From: Diphasiastrum complanatum
Lineage: Eukaryota; Streptophyta; Lycopodiopsida; Lycopodiales; Lycopodiaceae
Assembly: GCA_029204225.1 (NCBI GenBank)
Contig: CM055109.1
Location: 29,138,361 to 29,202,360 of the forward strand
DNA: 64,000 bases
Reading direction: 5' to 3'
How positions within the stretch are numbered: the stretch's first letter is position 1; each line of letters begins with the position of its first letter. This document shows, piece by piece, positions 10,511 to 22,199 of this stretch. The notes below the pieces were generated by a model. That model saw only the letters and a program-made list of their open reading frames with translations. It made no database searches and was not told the origin of the DNA. A program made the position numbers and the translations under genes.

Positions 10511-13391
10511 TTAAATGATGCTGCACTTTCTCCTCAAATCCAAATTGTGTGGCAGGAAACAACGGTTGGCTCTGACAATCCACTTGGAGGTTGTCCATGA
10601 TGTGAAGCGTGATTTCCAGGATCCTCCCATCATTGCCGCACGAAAATATATACGAGCAACCGACAACTGATCTTTGATTTGCTCTGAGGCCATCGGCTTA
10701 TTTGGATTGAATGCTAAAGGAGGGAGGCAATCGTCCCATCTGGTTGCCACTGACACCAACAGAGTTAGATCTTTAGCAAACATTGCCGATTGTCACACCG
10801 TTGGATCTAGAGAGTGGACATACTCTTGTTGATAGGCTTGTAAGGCACGGTGGAAATCCACTGAGATGGTCCAGCTGTAGGGCTGATGGATGATTGGCCA
10901 ATTGGGCGTATGGATGGTGATCGTGTCCATAGCCAATCCCAAATCTTTCCATTTATTTCTTCGCGGCATTGGCACATAATAGGGATCTACCCGCAATTGG
11001 CGAGGGCTGGCGACGTAACTCCTAATTGATTCCGGAGTTTTCTCAAAAACCGTGATTCTCCATGCTGGCTGCTCTCCCAATGCAGGTATTTTGTCCAACT
11101 CTTTGCCGGCCTCGTTCTCGGAGGTCTTAAACTTCAAAACCCATCCACCATGCGAGGACTCATGCGGATGTTGCTTTAAGAAGGTCTGGATCTGGTCCTC
11201 AACGCTGATGGGCCTTCTGAATAGAGGTGTTGTCCTTGATGAAGATGGACCCGCTTGTACTACCAGTATGGTTGGTAGTTGGTCTGCTATATCTGGAGCT
11301 CCCCTCTGGTCCATGCTCAAATCAACCCCTGTATCCATTGGTACAGCTTCTTGGCGCGGAGGGGAGAATTGCGGCATGACCGGTACGGGGATTTGTGGTC
11401 CGGCTTTTAACACTCGAACGGCTGTTTTTTCATAGGCGGTAATGGTCTCTTTAGCCTTTGCCAACTCGGTTGAAGCTGCTCCTTTGAACATGTCAAAGCG
11501 GCCTTGAATTCCCTGAAGGGCCACTTTGTATATCTCCACTTTTTTGAACAAATATGCAAACTCCATCGGTGTGATCAAATGATCTGGTATTTGCATTTGA
11601 AGATATGCATCACGCTCAAGGGTGGTTGCATCCAATTCACCTTGAAGTCGCATGCGATCTTGTTCAGCCATCTGTAATTGCCCCTTCAGCAGCTGCACTT
11701 GTTGCTTGGCATCCTGCACGGCCTTATCCACCTGATCTTGTGCGGTTGTCAGGGTGTTTTGCAGGGAGTTGATGTATTCTTCCAAGCGATCAACTTGTTG
11801 TTGGGCCAACTTCTTTTCTGCTTCAGCCTTGTCTTCGTGTTGTTTGGCAATCTTCAACTCTCAATCCAGCTGGACAAGTTTCTGGCTGATCAGAGTGTTT
11901 TCGGACCCTAGATCAGAGATTCTTTGCTCCATTTTCTTTTTTTTATCCAGCATCGACTGGATCACTTGCGCAAGGCTTGAAACCAAACCTAGAGCATCCC
12001 CAGAATCGATGGTTGTGGAGGCGGCAGCAACAAGAAGACCTGATGGAGTTGTCCTTGGTTGGCGTGGAATAGGTGCCACTACGTCTTCTTCTTCAAAATG
12101 GTCTTCCTCTTCAAACCCTTTAGGCACTGTGGCATCGAACTGTTTTGGTGATTTTACAACTTCGTCGACCCGAAGTGCGGCTGACTATTTTTAGTATGAG
12201 TTTGTTGGCTGACATCTCCAGCACCAATAATAGATTCATGGATATGTCCAAATCCTCTTCCAGGGGATTGGAGCTCAAAGGGCACAGGGCTCTGGGGCAT
12301 TTCAAAAATTTTGGTGGCCCCAAGGGGATCGGAATCATCGAACATATCCATGAAGAACTATGTGTTTGGTGAGGTGGCTTCAATGTGTGGGGGTGAGGCG
12401 GCCTGGACAGCTGTGATGGGAATGGTAGGCCCAATGGTCACAGACTATCCTTGAATGGAAGCAGAGGCGAGGGAAGCATCAGAGACTGGGGGAATGGGAA
12501 GTTCAGTGCGCACAGCAGTAGGGGTGGAAGCGCAGCTGACGAGGTATGCCTAGTGCGACGTCGTGACGCGGAAGGTGAGTCAGGAATAATGATCTCGCTG
12601 CATGGACAACGACGACTATGAGAATTTGAGGCCTGGTGAGATGACTCGGCCGGTGCTTCTTCGTAGACCGAAAGCACAGAATCCAAGTGGAAGCCATGGA
12701 TTATGTTTTCTAAGTGAGAAGCGGGTAAAAGGGACAATAAAGAGACGGTAGTGAACTGTTGCTTAGTATTGGCCTTAATAGCTTGTTTGAGCTCACTAGA
12801 AATAGTCTTGAACCAATGATGCGGTTCAAGAGGGGCTTTGGCTAACTTGGTGTGGGACTCCACTATCCTATGGAGGATCTGTGATGTGATGCGGTCTTTC
12901 CTAAGGTTGCCAACCATCAGGAAGTTGTTCAGAAGCTGGGCAGTAGCGTGGATTGAAGGTTCAGTGATGGCTTCCAAAAGGTAGCCATCATTGGTCCAGT
13001 GCAGATCGTTGATGAGGTCAATATATGGCTTGACGGTCTGTTTGGCGTGCTTATGATTGGGTGAGGCCTGCGTGCCAGATGCTATACCTGTAGCTGCAAG
13101 GGCGGCCTCAGTGACGTGCACCTTATGTGTGGCTCCCTGGATAGTGATATAAAATTTGGATTTCTCTTCCTTCCACATACTGAAGGCAAGAGTGATGAAA
13201 TCCATATTGATTTGACCCGAAAAGGCTCTCTCATGAATACCCATTGCAGTGAGTAGCGGCTCCGCAAGGGCCATCCACTGAGTTACCATGCTTGTGCTAG
13301 GAAGAATCATGATGTCCGTTGCAGATGGGACATCACGATGGATAGTATAGCGTGGAGACTGGGAAGTATCGATAGAAGACATGATGATCAT
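10511..13391 (-). pseudogene. Extra ORF between integrase and 3' LTR of element A (unknown, coiled-coil)
   Basis: This long sense-oriented reading frame is in several pieces: 13391-12438, about 12351-12154, 12127-11861, 11857-10793 and 10783-10511. The N-terminal part is about 300 residues and globular. A serine/proline-rich stretch follows, then an acidic segment near 12100, a strong coiled coil (about 11930-11560, rich in K, E, Q and L heptads) and a C-terminal region of about 350 residues. Two in-frame TGA stops, at about 11861 and about 10790, correspond to sense codons in element B, so they are mutations. A frameshift lies near 12180. It sits where Athila-type elements carry an env-like ORF, but no transmembrane segment is evident, so an envelope role is not supported. 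The family is not recognised. Confidence 0.65.
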
Positions 13392-14331
13392 AAAACACGT
13401 AAAAGTGTATCAGAAAGCAATGCAGGAATTCTGGAAGGTTTTGGTCGCAAGAAAAAATTGCAAGAGCTTCGCTAGCACAAGTGAGGAATGAATCGAATTC
13501 AGTCAACTTATAGGTGAATTTGGTGGGTCCATTACACTGAATATTAGTTTGGCTGACCAGTTCGGAACAAAAATTTGCAGGCATGTATAGTACTATGAAA
13601 ATAGGCTATAAAAATCTCAGCGAAGGTTTCTGGAGATCTAAACCTATTTCCAGTGGGGATGCCAACGAAAGGGCAACAATTCCATGCCCCTGTGTTAGCC
13701 ATTACGTGAGCACAGAATGTTTTCCAGGTCTCGCGAAGGATGAACCTTCGCCTAGGAGGGTCCTTCGTCCAGGTACTGTCATAAATACATTTTTTCACAA
13801 TCTGAACCTATGGTCAACCTAATTTTAACATTTTAAGATCATCTAGCAGGTCGGCGAAGGTTCATAATGAGGTTAAGATGCTCGGCAAAGGTTCCCAAAA
13901 TGGCATATCAGTGATACTTCGCCTAACTCAACAACTGGGTTTTCTCTTGACATAAACTTTTGCCCACCTTAAATTAGATAAATCTAGAGTGGATGTACAG
14001 TCTGAGAGCTCAGCGAAGGTTTCTGGTACTATATAGGCCAAATCTGACCAAAACAGTGATTTTCTAAGTCGTTTTCTATCAAAAAATTACTGTACATCCT
14101 TTTGCCTATGCTGATGACTTTCTGACTTTTGCTCATCAGTCTTTTTTTTATTTCTTGCTTTACTTTTCTTTTTCTTTTTCTTTTTTTTTTTTTTTTTTTT
14201 TCTTGCTTTACTTTTTTTTTCTTTTGTCTTTTGACTGTCTTTTTCCAAAAATCTCAGCAAATTAAGTACTGAAAACAAAAAATTGAAAAACAATTAAAAT
14301 TGTTTTTAAAAAAATATTGAGATTAGGCTTG
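13392..14331 (-). other. Non-coding interval of element A with CGAAGGTT motifs and T-rich tract
   Basis: Between integrase and the extra ORF. It has no convincing frame. It contains several copies of a GCGAAGGTT(C) motif or its complement (about 13618, 13733-13780, 13851, 13881, 13916 and 14011). A T-rich homopolymer-like tract lies at about 14140-14225. The equivalent interval of element B (37950-38388) has the same motifs. Confidence 0.6.
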
Positions 14332-15434
14332 CTACACTGGCGGAGCAGGCTGCCAAAGCTTGCATAATCGGCTGCCATTCACCGGAGTATCAAATCGGTG
14401 GTCAAGAATTATTGCGCCATAGTTCAAGATTTCCTTCACTTTATACGGGCCTTCACCGGCAAACTTCAACTTTCTCTTGATCAGCTTGGTTTTGTACATC
14501 AATGCCAGATCTCCTGGTTTCAGATCTTTTTTGTGTAATCGACGATCGTGCCATGCCTTGTGGCGTGCTTTCTCTGCTGCTAAGGCTTGAACTGCCATCA
14601 GTCGGGTTTCACATAATTTGTGCAACGCTTCATGATGGAGTTGTAAAGACTTATGATCATTTAATCGTTCTGTTGCTACTATGCATAAGGATGGGATTAA
14701 AACTTCAATCGGCATGACAACATCTTGACCATAAACCAGTTGAAAAGGTGTTTGATTTGTACTATTTTTGTAAGCGGTTCTGAATGCCCATAATGCTGCA
14801 TACAGTTTATGTTCCCAATCAGACCGACTCGCTTCAACTGTCTTTGTCATAATGGTGCAGAGAATCTTATTGGAAGGTCAGCTTGGCCATTCGCTTTGAA
14901 ATAGTAGGGAGTACTAAATCTGTGTATAACAAAAAAATCTTCCAGTAAACACTTTATTGTTTGATTGACAAAGTGTGTACCCCGGTCACTGACAATCTCG
15001 ATCGGACATCCAAATCTGATTATAATATTTTCATATAGAAACTTGGCCGTAGATTTTGCATCAGCAACTTTGACAGCTTTGGCTTCGACCCACTTGGTCA
15101 TATAATTAGTTGCGACGATAATGTATTGGGCCTGAGATCCTTGCGCAGCAGGGTGAATAGGTCCAACACAATCCAGTCCCCATTTTTCAAATGGTGCTTG
15201 CGATAAAACCGGATGCAAGAGTTCATAGTTCTGTCGAGTAGGCCACCAACAACCTGATTGTAAAAGTTTGCGAACAGTAATATCTGTAGAGAAGTGTCCT
15301 CCACCCATGCCATCATGTGAAAACTTGATTAAATCTGGTACTTCATGCTTATGAATCAATTGTCTCTTCTGTACTTTTGTCAAGGAGTCATTCGGTTGTC
15401 CTAGCATCAGGTACTCAACATATATGTTGCCCAC
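14332..15434 (-). pseudogene. Element A integrase
   Basis: Integrase joins the cDNA to host DNA. The catalytic core is visible: first Asp in KWGLDCVGPI, second Asp in IVSDRGTHFVN, and the NGQA block just before the third acidic position. A break near 14850 separates this from the C-terminal part (14850-14332), which has AALWAFRTAYKNSTNQTPF and GPYKVKEILNYGA. The tail holds no chromodomain. Compared with element B, about 50 bp including the paired cysteines of the zinc-binding domain (CDVC in B) are deleted between WWPT and RQNY. Most likely inactive. Confidence 0.85.
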
Positions 15435-15565
15435 TCAGGTACTGCTTCAACATAGAACAATGCAGCATCTGGCAGTTCATCATCCACTTCAGTATTAACT
15501 AGTGCAGATTCAATTCGCAAAACATGATCGGCTAGATAATGTTGCTTGCCCTTTCGAACCACAAT

Positions 15566-16861
15566 TCAAAAGTCAAATTCAGTCAATAACAATAAGCATC
15601 TTGCAATACATCCAGTATTGCATGTCTTGTTTACCAAGTAAAGTAACGGTTGATGATCCGTATAAAATGCAAAGTGCGTTTCCATGAGGTAGTGACAAAA
15701 TTTTCGAATAGAGAAAATCATGGCTAATGCCTTGCATTCTGTTGTTGAATAATTCTTTTCTGGATCTGTAAGTTGTCTGCTTGCAAATCGTATAGGATAG
15801 TCTTTCTTATAGTCACCTGGCTGCGTCAAAACTGATCCAATGGCATATTTTGAGGCATCCATATGAACATGAAACTCTATCGTCCAATCTGGAGAACGCA
15901 GTATTGGTGCTGAAGTTAATGCTTTTTTTAATTTTTCAAAGGCTTCTAACGCTTCTACTGTCCAAATAGGAACAATAGTCAGTTTGTATATAGGTCGTGC
16001 TAAATCCGCAAAGAAGATAATAAAGATTCGAAAGTATTTCGCATGACCCATTAACACGTAAACTCCACTAATTGTTGCTGGCGGTGGCAATTCCACAATA
16101 ACTTTGATCTTAGAATAATTCGTGGAAATACCATGTCTTGATATCACATGTCCCAGCACAACTCCATGGGAAACCCATATCTGACATTTTTCCGGATTTG
16201 AAGAAATCTGATATTTGCGGCATCTTTCAAATACTTTCTCCAATCGATCCAGGTGGTCTGTATCTGTACTATGTATTCCCAAGTCGTCCAAGTAAATTTC
16301 AAGGAATTTTTGCAGATAATCTTTAAAAGCAAATTGCATTACTCTTTGGAGTGAACTTGGTGCATTACAGAGTCCAAACAACATTACTTTGTAAGCATAG
16401 GTGCCCCATTCTGTTGCAAAAGTAGTTTTATGGCAATCGACAGGTGCAATCTTAACCTGGTTGTAACCACTAAATCCATCCAGGACACTTTAAGCTTCCA
16501 CTCCAACAAGGTGATCCAAAATGCTTTTAGTAAAAGGTAACAGAAAGTGATCCTTTCGCATCACTTTGTTCAATGCTTTGAGATTCACACAGATCCGCAA
16601 TTTTCCATTTTTCTTAGAAACAATGACAATCGGTGAAATCCATTCGGTATGCTCGATCTCATAAATGAAATCGGCATCAAGCAATCTCTGAAGTTCTTTC
16701 TTTATCATGTCCATCACATTAGGATTGCAGCGATACAACTTTGTAACCTTTGGAACTGCATCAAATACTAAAGGTATGGTATGGTCAATCACTGATGTCG
16801 GAATACCCTTTAAATCTTGATAAGTCCATGCAAAGCAATCTTGATACTTAATAAGTAACAA
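15566..16861 (-). pseudogene. Element A reverse transcriptase and RNase H
   Basis: The reverse transcriptase copies element RNA into DNA. The frame from 16861 shows TEWISPIVIVSKKNGKLRICV, then a stop near 16490. It continues from 16384 with FGLCNAPSSLQRVMQ and the catalytic YLDDLGIHS. RNase H follows with HVHMDASKYAIGSVLTQ, TECKALAMIF and the TDHQPLLYL block. The stop between the fingers and the palm makes it a pseudogene. Motif order and spacing fit Ty3/gypsy. Confidence 0.9.
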
Positions 16862-16876
16862 TCAGAGTGCTTGATA

Positions 16877-17993
16877 CTATTCAGGAGTAAGTTGTGATCC
16901 AACTTGTACAATCTTTTCTGGTTCTCCTGGTTCGGCAAGATTCATTGGCTGCGTCCTAGCTGGGCCATCGTAAACCTCTTTAGATTCCAACATATGTTCT
17001 TCAGGTTCATGATGTGCTTTAGGTAACATGATAACCACATCATCCAGCGTATAACGTTTAAAATGTTCAGGCATACCATGCTGGACTACATTTGTTTGTT
17101 CTTTTTTGAAAGGACTTGTCTTGGATCTTCGCTTAGCCCTCTTAGCAGGAACTGATCGTGGAGGTGATGACTTTTGAGATGATAAATCTTTTTTCATAGG
17201 TGAAGACTTCCTAGACGATGATGTTTTACTAGAAATCTGACTTGAAGAATCATCCTCAACTTTTCCTTTGCCTTTACCCAATAAGGGTGGCACTTCCTCT
17301 GAATCAATCTTGCGAGGGGGATTTTCCCATTTCAGGACCGTATTATAATGTTGCTTAGCTTGTTTCTTCGTCATCGATCATGTGATCATGTCTTCCTTTA
17401 ATATAATTGCTTTGGGTGGTTTTACTGTGAGTTCATCTGGAACATTATGCACTCCAAATCTGGTCGAATCCATATGATTTAGAATCTGCTCATCCGTAAG
17501 TTCTGCATTGCCATCATAAGTCAAGGCATGACTCACAGGAATGAGTTCATCCTCAATCGGATCTGGTATAGGTTCCGTTGATATCTAGGCTACATTCAGC
17601 ACATTCAGTGGAAACCTGATTGGTGTATCCAAAGTTCGATCTAATAAGGAAATCTCGCTCAAATCTGATTGATTATCTTGTTGACACATATCCTGCTATA
17701 CAGTCAATTGTTGCAAGAGCTTCATTCCAATTGATAGTATTCGTTTGAGAATCGTAATGAACTCCCAAATTTTTCTCTGGTCAATCACAAGTAAGATCTG
17801 TTGTTGACGAATTGTCATCCTCTTTTTGAACCACTGGTTTGATAGTCCAAGTTGTAGGATCAATTTTAACTGTGCGTTCACAATTTTCAAAAGTGATTTT
17901 TCCGGTACCCCAGTTATGAATTGCTTGCGCAACTCGTAACCATGGACGTCCTAATAGAATTCGGTAGACATTTGGCGCTTCTGATAAGTCCAT
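16877..17993 (-). pseudogene. Element A gag-pol linker and probable protease region
   Basis: Frames at 17993-17696 and 17374-16877 connect gag to reverse transcriptase. The first contains ILLGRPWLRVAQAIHNWGT, which resembles the LGRPWL motif downstream of plant gypsy proteases. The second is basic and serine-rich, with no clear catalytic motif. A DxG protease triad was seen only as a weak IDEGSGVNLIS at the end of the preceding frame (near 18150). Several stops interrupt the region. Confidence 0.65.
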
Positions 17994-18134
17994 TACTACG
18001 AAAGTAATGACAAACTATACTCCCGCAATTCTGACAGGTATATCTTCCACCATTCCTCGTGGATGAACTGTCGTTTGATCAGCTAGCTTAAGAGCAAAAG
18101 TAACAGGCTTAATCTTTGTAAGGCCCCATTTTGC

Positions 18135-20162
18135 TCATAGCTTTGTAGAAATCAGGTTAACTCCTGAACCTTCATCTATCATGGCTACTTCTTTAGGAAA
18201 TTGTCTATGCTGTATCGGTAGAGTGATATTCTTTTGTTCACTTTCCCAAGCGGCTCCAACATGGAGTACTTCGTTAGATTCTTCAAATCCAGCACAAAAA
18301 AGTGGCTCCTGATGGACTTCTGGTTCTTCTTGAGCTAACTTTTGCGCTAAGACTTCTTTTGCTTTGGGCACCAACTTCAGGAACTCTCCCAATAAAATAT
18401 TGATCTTGCTAGACAAAATGTTCATGAGTAGTTCTGTATGCGGTGCTTCTGGTACAGTCATCTTGAAGGGTTCTTCAAGATGATGTAACTGATTATTCAT
18501 ATCTGTATGTAAATTTCTTGGTGGCTGCAATGGTGAAGAATGAACTTCAACTGTTGCTTTAGCAGCCTCAAGCTCCTCTTCTTCTTGCAGATGTTTGATC
18601 CATTGTCTCATATCATGATATCTTCGTTTTTTTATATTAAGATTTGGATAGACTCCTGATGTTGTTGGTATATCATTCAATGGTATAGAATCAGTAGGTA
18701 CTGGATCCATTATTGGTTCTTTCTGCTTCTGTGCTCTGGTGACCACCATCAAGGGTGCGCTTGGTTTATTCCGAGCTACTGGTCTTTGCTTGATTGTTAT
18801 CAAATTTACAGGTGTTGTAGCTGGTGGTGGCTTCGGTCTTGCTAGACAGCCTTTATAGCAATGCCCATAACCATAGTCACAACAGAATGGTACAAATTTC
18901 TCTTTATTTGGACATTCTGCAACTCTATGATTTTCTCCACATGCAAAGAATCCGAGTGGTGCTCTGGTCCAATTTCTGGAGGCTTGTTGTTGAGCAGCAG
19001 CATAAATGGCATATTGTTCTGAAGATCCACTTGCTTGATCATTTTTATAGTTCCATTGCTCAGCATTTCCGTAAGGTTTTGGTTCCATCAAATTGGCTGG
19101 AGGAGCGGAGTGCTTTGGTGGGGCAGGTAAAGCTAAACGTTCCGGGTATCCAAGAGCAGACTGTCGTGGTCTTACTGCTGGATTACCTCCATACTGTGGT
19201 TTTCAAAATCCCATCTGGGCATTATTCGAGGGTTGAAGTTGGCAAAAGCAGTCTCATGATCCGGTGAATTACACAGATGGCAAACATTGATTTCCATTTG
19301 TTTTTTCAATTGAGGACACTCGTTCACTGTGTGATTTCCTGTACAAATAGAACACCAAACATTTTTCCTGGTAGAAAAAGTCCTTGCAAGATTTTCAGGT
19401 TCCTTGTTTGCTTCCCCGTGGAAATTTTCCAATGCTTTGATCTTCTCGTCAAATTGCAACTGCAACTTTTCCATCTGTTTCTGCTGGTTCTTCCTAAGTT
19501 TCTCGAACTCATTGAGCATCATTTCTGCAGTAGCATTGGCATTCGTTGATGCAATAGTGGTGGATGTCGTAGTAGTCTGCCCTGTTGTATAAGGCAACAT
19601 ACTGATATTTGGCTCCTCATCTGAATCTTCATCCTCCTCCCGAATTGCATCGTCCATGGCATTTTGCAAGAGTGCATACTCATTATGGTGTCTCAACTCA
19701 CGTCTGATCCGTTTAGGTAGACCTGACAAAAACCACCTAATCATGGCATTTTTGTTAATCAGCTCAGGTTCGCATTCAGATCTAAGATGTTTCACCCGTT
19801 CAATGTAATCTCGAACCATTTCTCGCTTTCCCATTTTAATTTTACTTAAAAGTAGGAAAGAGTCTTCCATAAACTTTCGTGGTTTGAACCGTGTGATCAG
19901 GGCTCACTTAACAACCTCCCAATCTGTACGCCCAGTTTCATCTTGATTATAGTACCAATCTTGTGTTGCGCCTGTTAAGGCCATAGGACAGCTTAAGTTT
20001 ATCTTGAGGATAAATCTCACCATAGACTTCATAGGATTCAGCATAGATCTGAAGAAATCTAACTGGATCTGTTAATCCATTATATTTGGGTAGATCCAAT
20101 CGGAGTGCTCTTCTAACAATAATTGGATTGACTTCCTGTGGAGCAGCTCCAGGGGCAGCCAT
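18135..20162 (-). pseudogene. Element A gag
   Basis: Gag forms the retrotransposon particle and packages RNA. The likely start is at 20162 (MAAPGAAPQEVNPIIVRR), with a gag-like segment LPKYNGLTDPVRFLQIY. After a break near 19900 the frame 19870-19172 has the capsid-like MVRDYIERVKHLRSEC and FLSGLPKRIRREL, then a zinc knuckle CSICTGNHTVNEC and CHLCNSPDHE. The frame 19091-18135 has a further FFACGENHRVAECPNKE knuckle. Frameshifts near 19930 and 19100 break it. Confidence 0.85.
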
Positions 20163-21370
20163 CTTCGCAAATTTAGATCAAATAGATAATGAGATTGGAT
20201 CTAGATTTTTCAAAAAACTTTCTCAGATTAGATCTACTAGATCTATTTCACTTTTCAAGAATCTGATTCTATATGATGAAAAACTTTTCAAAATTCGATC
20301 AATCGATACTTCTCAAAAATGATAAATCTCTCAAAATCCAAATCAGATTATATCATATTTGATCCAAATTTTGATAGAGACTTCATCTGGAAAATCAGAA
20401 ACTTAAAATAGGACTGGCGAAGGTTCACTAGGCGAAGGTTGTCTCGACGAAGGTTCATCAGTGCTATTTTGAAAAAAAAAAAACTCTCTGAACACTTTTC
20501 TAGCAATTTCTAGTAAAATAACCTTTACCGACCTCTTAGGTGCAGGATCTGACACAGATACAACTATGGAAAATTGGGCGAAGGTTTCTGACACAAGAAA
20601 TTATAGTTTTTGTCTGACGAGGGTAAAATTCAAGAATTTCTGTGATATGATCAAGAAGAATCTTCGCCAAACTCAAAAATAGCATTTTACTATAAATAGA
20701 ATATTTTGAAATCTCGGCGAATGTTCTGGCGAAGGTTCAAGAGTGATTATGATATTTTTGCAAAAAAGTGACTTTTTGGCAAAAATATGATAATATGACA
20801 ACTAATCCTCTGAAAACCTTTCTATTTTTTGGTATTATTCTTTGCCGACCTGGCAACAGATAGATCTAAATCACACTTAAGCACAGTGAATCGGGCGAAG
20901 GTTCTTTTTCTGTATTTTTAGAGTTTTGACTATTTTTTGATATTTTTAACGGTTTTTCTGATGTTTCTGAAAATCTGCTGGGAATTAATCTTCGCCCTTC
21001 AAACTGAAGGTTTTGTAAACAAAACCAAAGGCTTTTGCAACTTGGCAAAGGTTTCCTAAAAGAGGGTAAAAAGTTATCAGATCTGATGACGCTTTTTGTC
21101 TCTTTTTTGACCAATTTGACAGATTTGACCGATTTTTGTTATTTTCTCTGATATCTCAGATTCAAATGGATCTTAAGATTGGTGATCTAAATAGCTTTCC
21201 CTATAATTAATCAAATTAGATTTCAAAGAAGCCAATCCACTCAAATCAAGCAAAATCAATCCCGAACTAACCCTAAAATGCAGATCTAACACTATTCATG
21301 CCACGACAAGATGCCTAATGCAAGTTAACCATGCAACAATCATGCTGTAAACTAAAAAATTGGTGTAGCT
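20163..21370 (-). other. Element A leader with repeated CGAAGGTT motif
   Basis: AT-rich untranslated leader between primer-binding site and gag. It has no convincing frame. It is marked by a repeated GGCGAAGGTTC motif at 20416, 20431 and 20446 (an exact 15-bp period), then near 20578, 20735 and 20893, with complements near 20660 and 20990. Confidence 0.7.
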
Positions 21371-21389
21371 CCCTAGCAACGGCACCAAA
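21371..21389 (-). promoter_or_regulatory. Primer-binding site of element A
   Basis: The complement reads TGGTGCCGTTGCTAGGG directly inside the 5' LTR, after a short spacer. It is similar to the 3' end complement of tRNA-Asp, as used by Athila-type elements, with a few mismatches. The tRNA assignment is inferred. Confidence 0.75.
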
Positions 21390-21391
21390 AT

Positions 21392-22158
21392 TGTAGTGGA
21401 TTTCTTTCCTTGCCTAACCTGAATCCAAGATCTAGTCAATCTAGCATCAAAGAGACGGAGTTAGTTGTCACACGTAGGTTTGTTCCCATGAGAGCGACAG
21501 TTCGTTCAGATTTCAACATGAATGGAGGATTCACATCTATCTCTACATTCATTAACCCTAATCTTTAACACTACACATCCCTTAACACTTACAATCCCTT
21601 AACACTACACATCCACAATAGAAATAGCTTACTCTTTCTCTCTCTCCCTTCCTCTCTCATCAAAAGTATAATAACATACAATCCCAATAACACTCAGATC
21701 CAACAATTAGCAAAATCCAAATAAGCATGAGAGATGGAGGAAAAGTGATAGAGAGCAAGGACATTCATCAATCCATTTCTGAAGAAAACCAATCTGCTTT
21801 ATTGAAATGAGAAAATGAACAGGAGGAGCAACTCGAGTTGGTCCCTTCTTATAGTAGAGAGGAGGGCCCTGGCCTCTTAATCTTATTGGTCCAATCTTGC
21901 CTCTCTTTTTATTCAAATTTAAAAAAGTGTGGGAACCATCAAAATTGGAGGGAAACCCAACTTTATTCACTAACTTGACATTTAGGCCCTGCGACATTAA
22001 AAGTCCCGCAAAAAGGCCTAAAGTCCTTTTGTTAACTTTTAACTAATCAATCAAATAATTGTGTGACATCGGGTTGGACTTACACATGCAGGGTGCCAAA
22101 TCCCTCTCACTTATTAACTAGGATTAGGGTTGACTTGAGATCTCCAAACCCTCCAACA
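21392..22158 (-). repeat. 5' LTR of element A
   Basis: 767 bp. On the minus strand it starts TGTTGGAGGG and ends CACTACA, the usual TG...CA ends. It aligns to the partial LTR at 9935-10422 and to the full LTR of element B at 29864-30649. Confidence 0.9.
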
Positions 22159-22199
22159 TTGTTGAAGTAGAAAATAAAGCTATTTGGCAACATCCTAAC

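Larger units (their letters stand above)
9935..22158 (-). mobile_element. Retroelement A: non-chromoviral Ty3/gypsy LTR retrotransposon
   Basis: This is a minus-strand element of about 12.2 kb. Order in its own 5'-3' direction: LTR (22158-21392), primer-binding site, leader, gag, protease region, reverse transcriptase, RNase H, integrase, an extra ORF, polypurine stretch and a truncated 3' LTR (10422-9935). The order RT-RNaseH-integrase defines Ty3/gypsy. There is no chromodomain after integrase, and the primer site resembles the tRNA-Asp type of Tat/Athila lineages, so a non-chromoviral clade is likely. Frameshifts and stops throughout show it is no longer autonomous. The outer part of the 3' LTR is missing, so a target-site duplication cannot be tested. 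It shares its family with element B. Confidence 0.9.

Noticed and set aside
11052-12194. Plus-strand frames across 11.05-12.2 kb
   Set aside because: They are antisense shadows of the coiled-coil ORF of element A, whose sense frame is supported by its homologue in element B.
10511-13391. Envelope-like protein for the extra ORF of element A
   Set aside because: Position fits, but there is no visible signal peptide or transmembrane segment; the main feature is a coiled coil.
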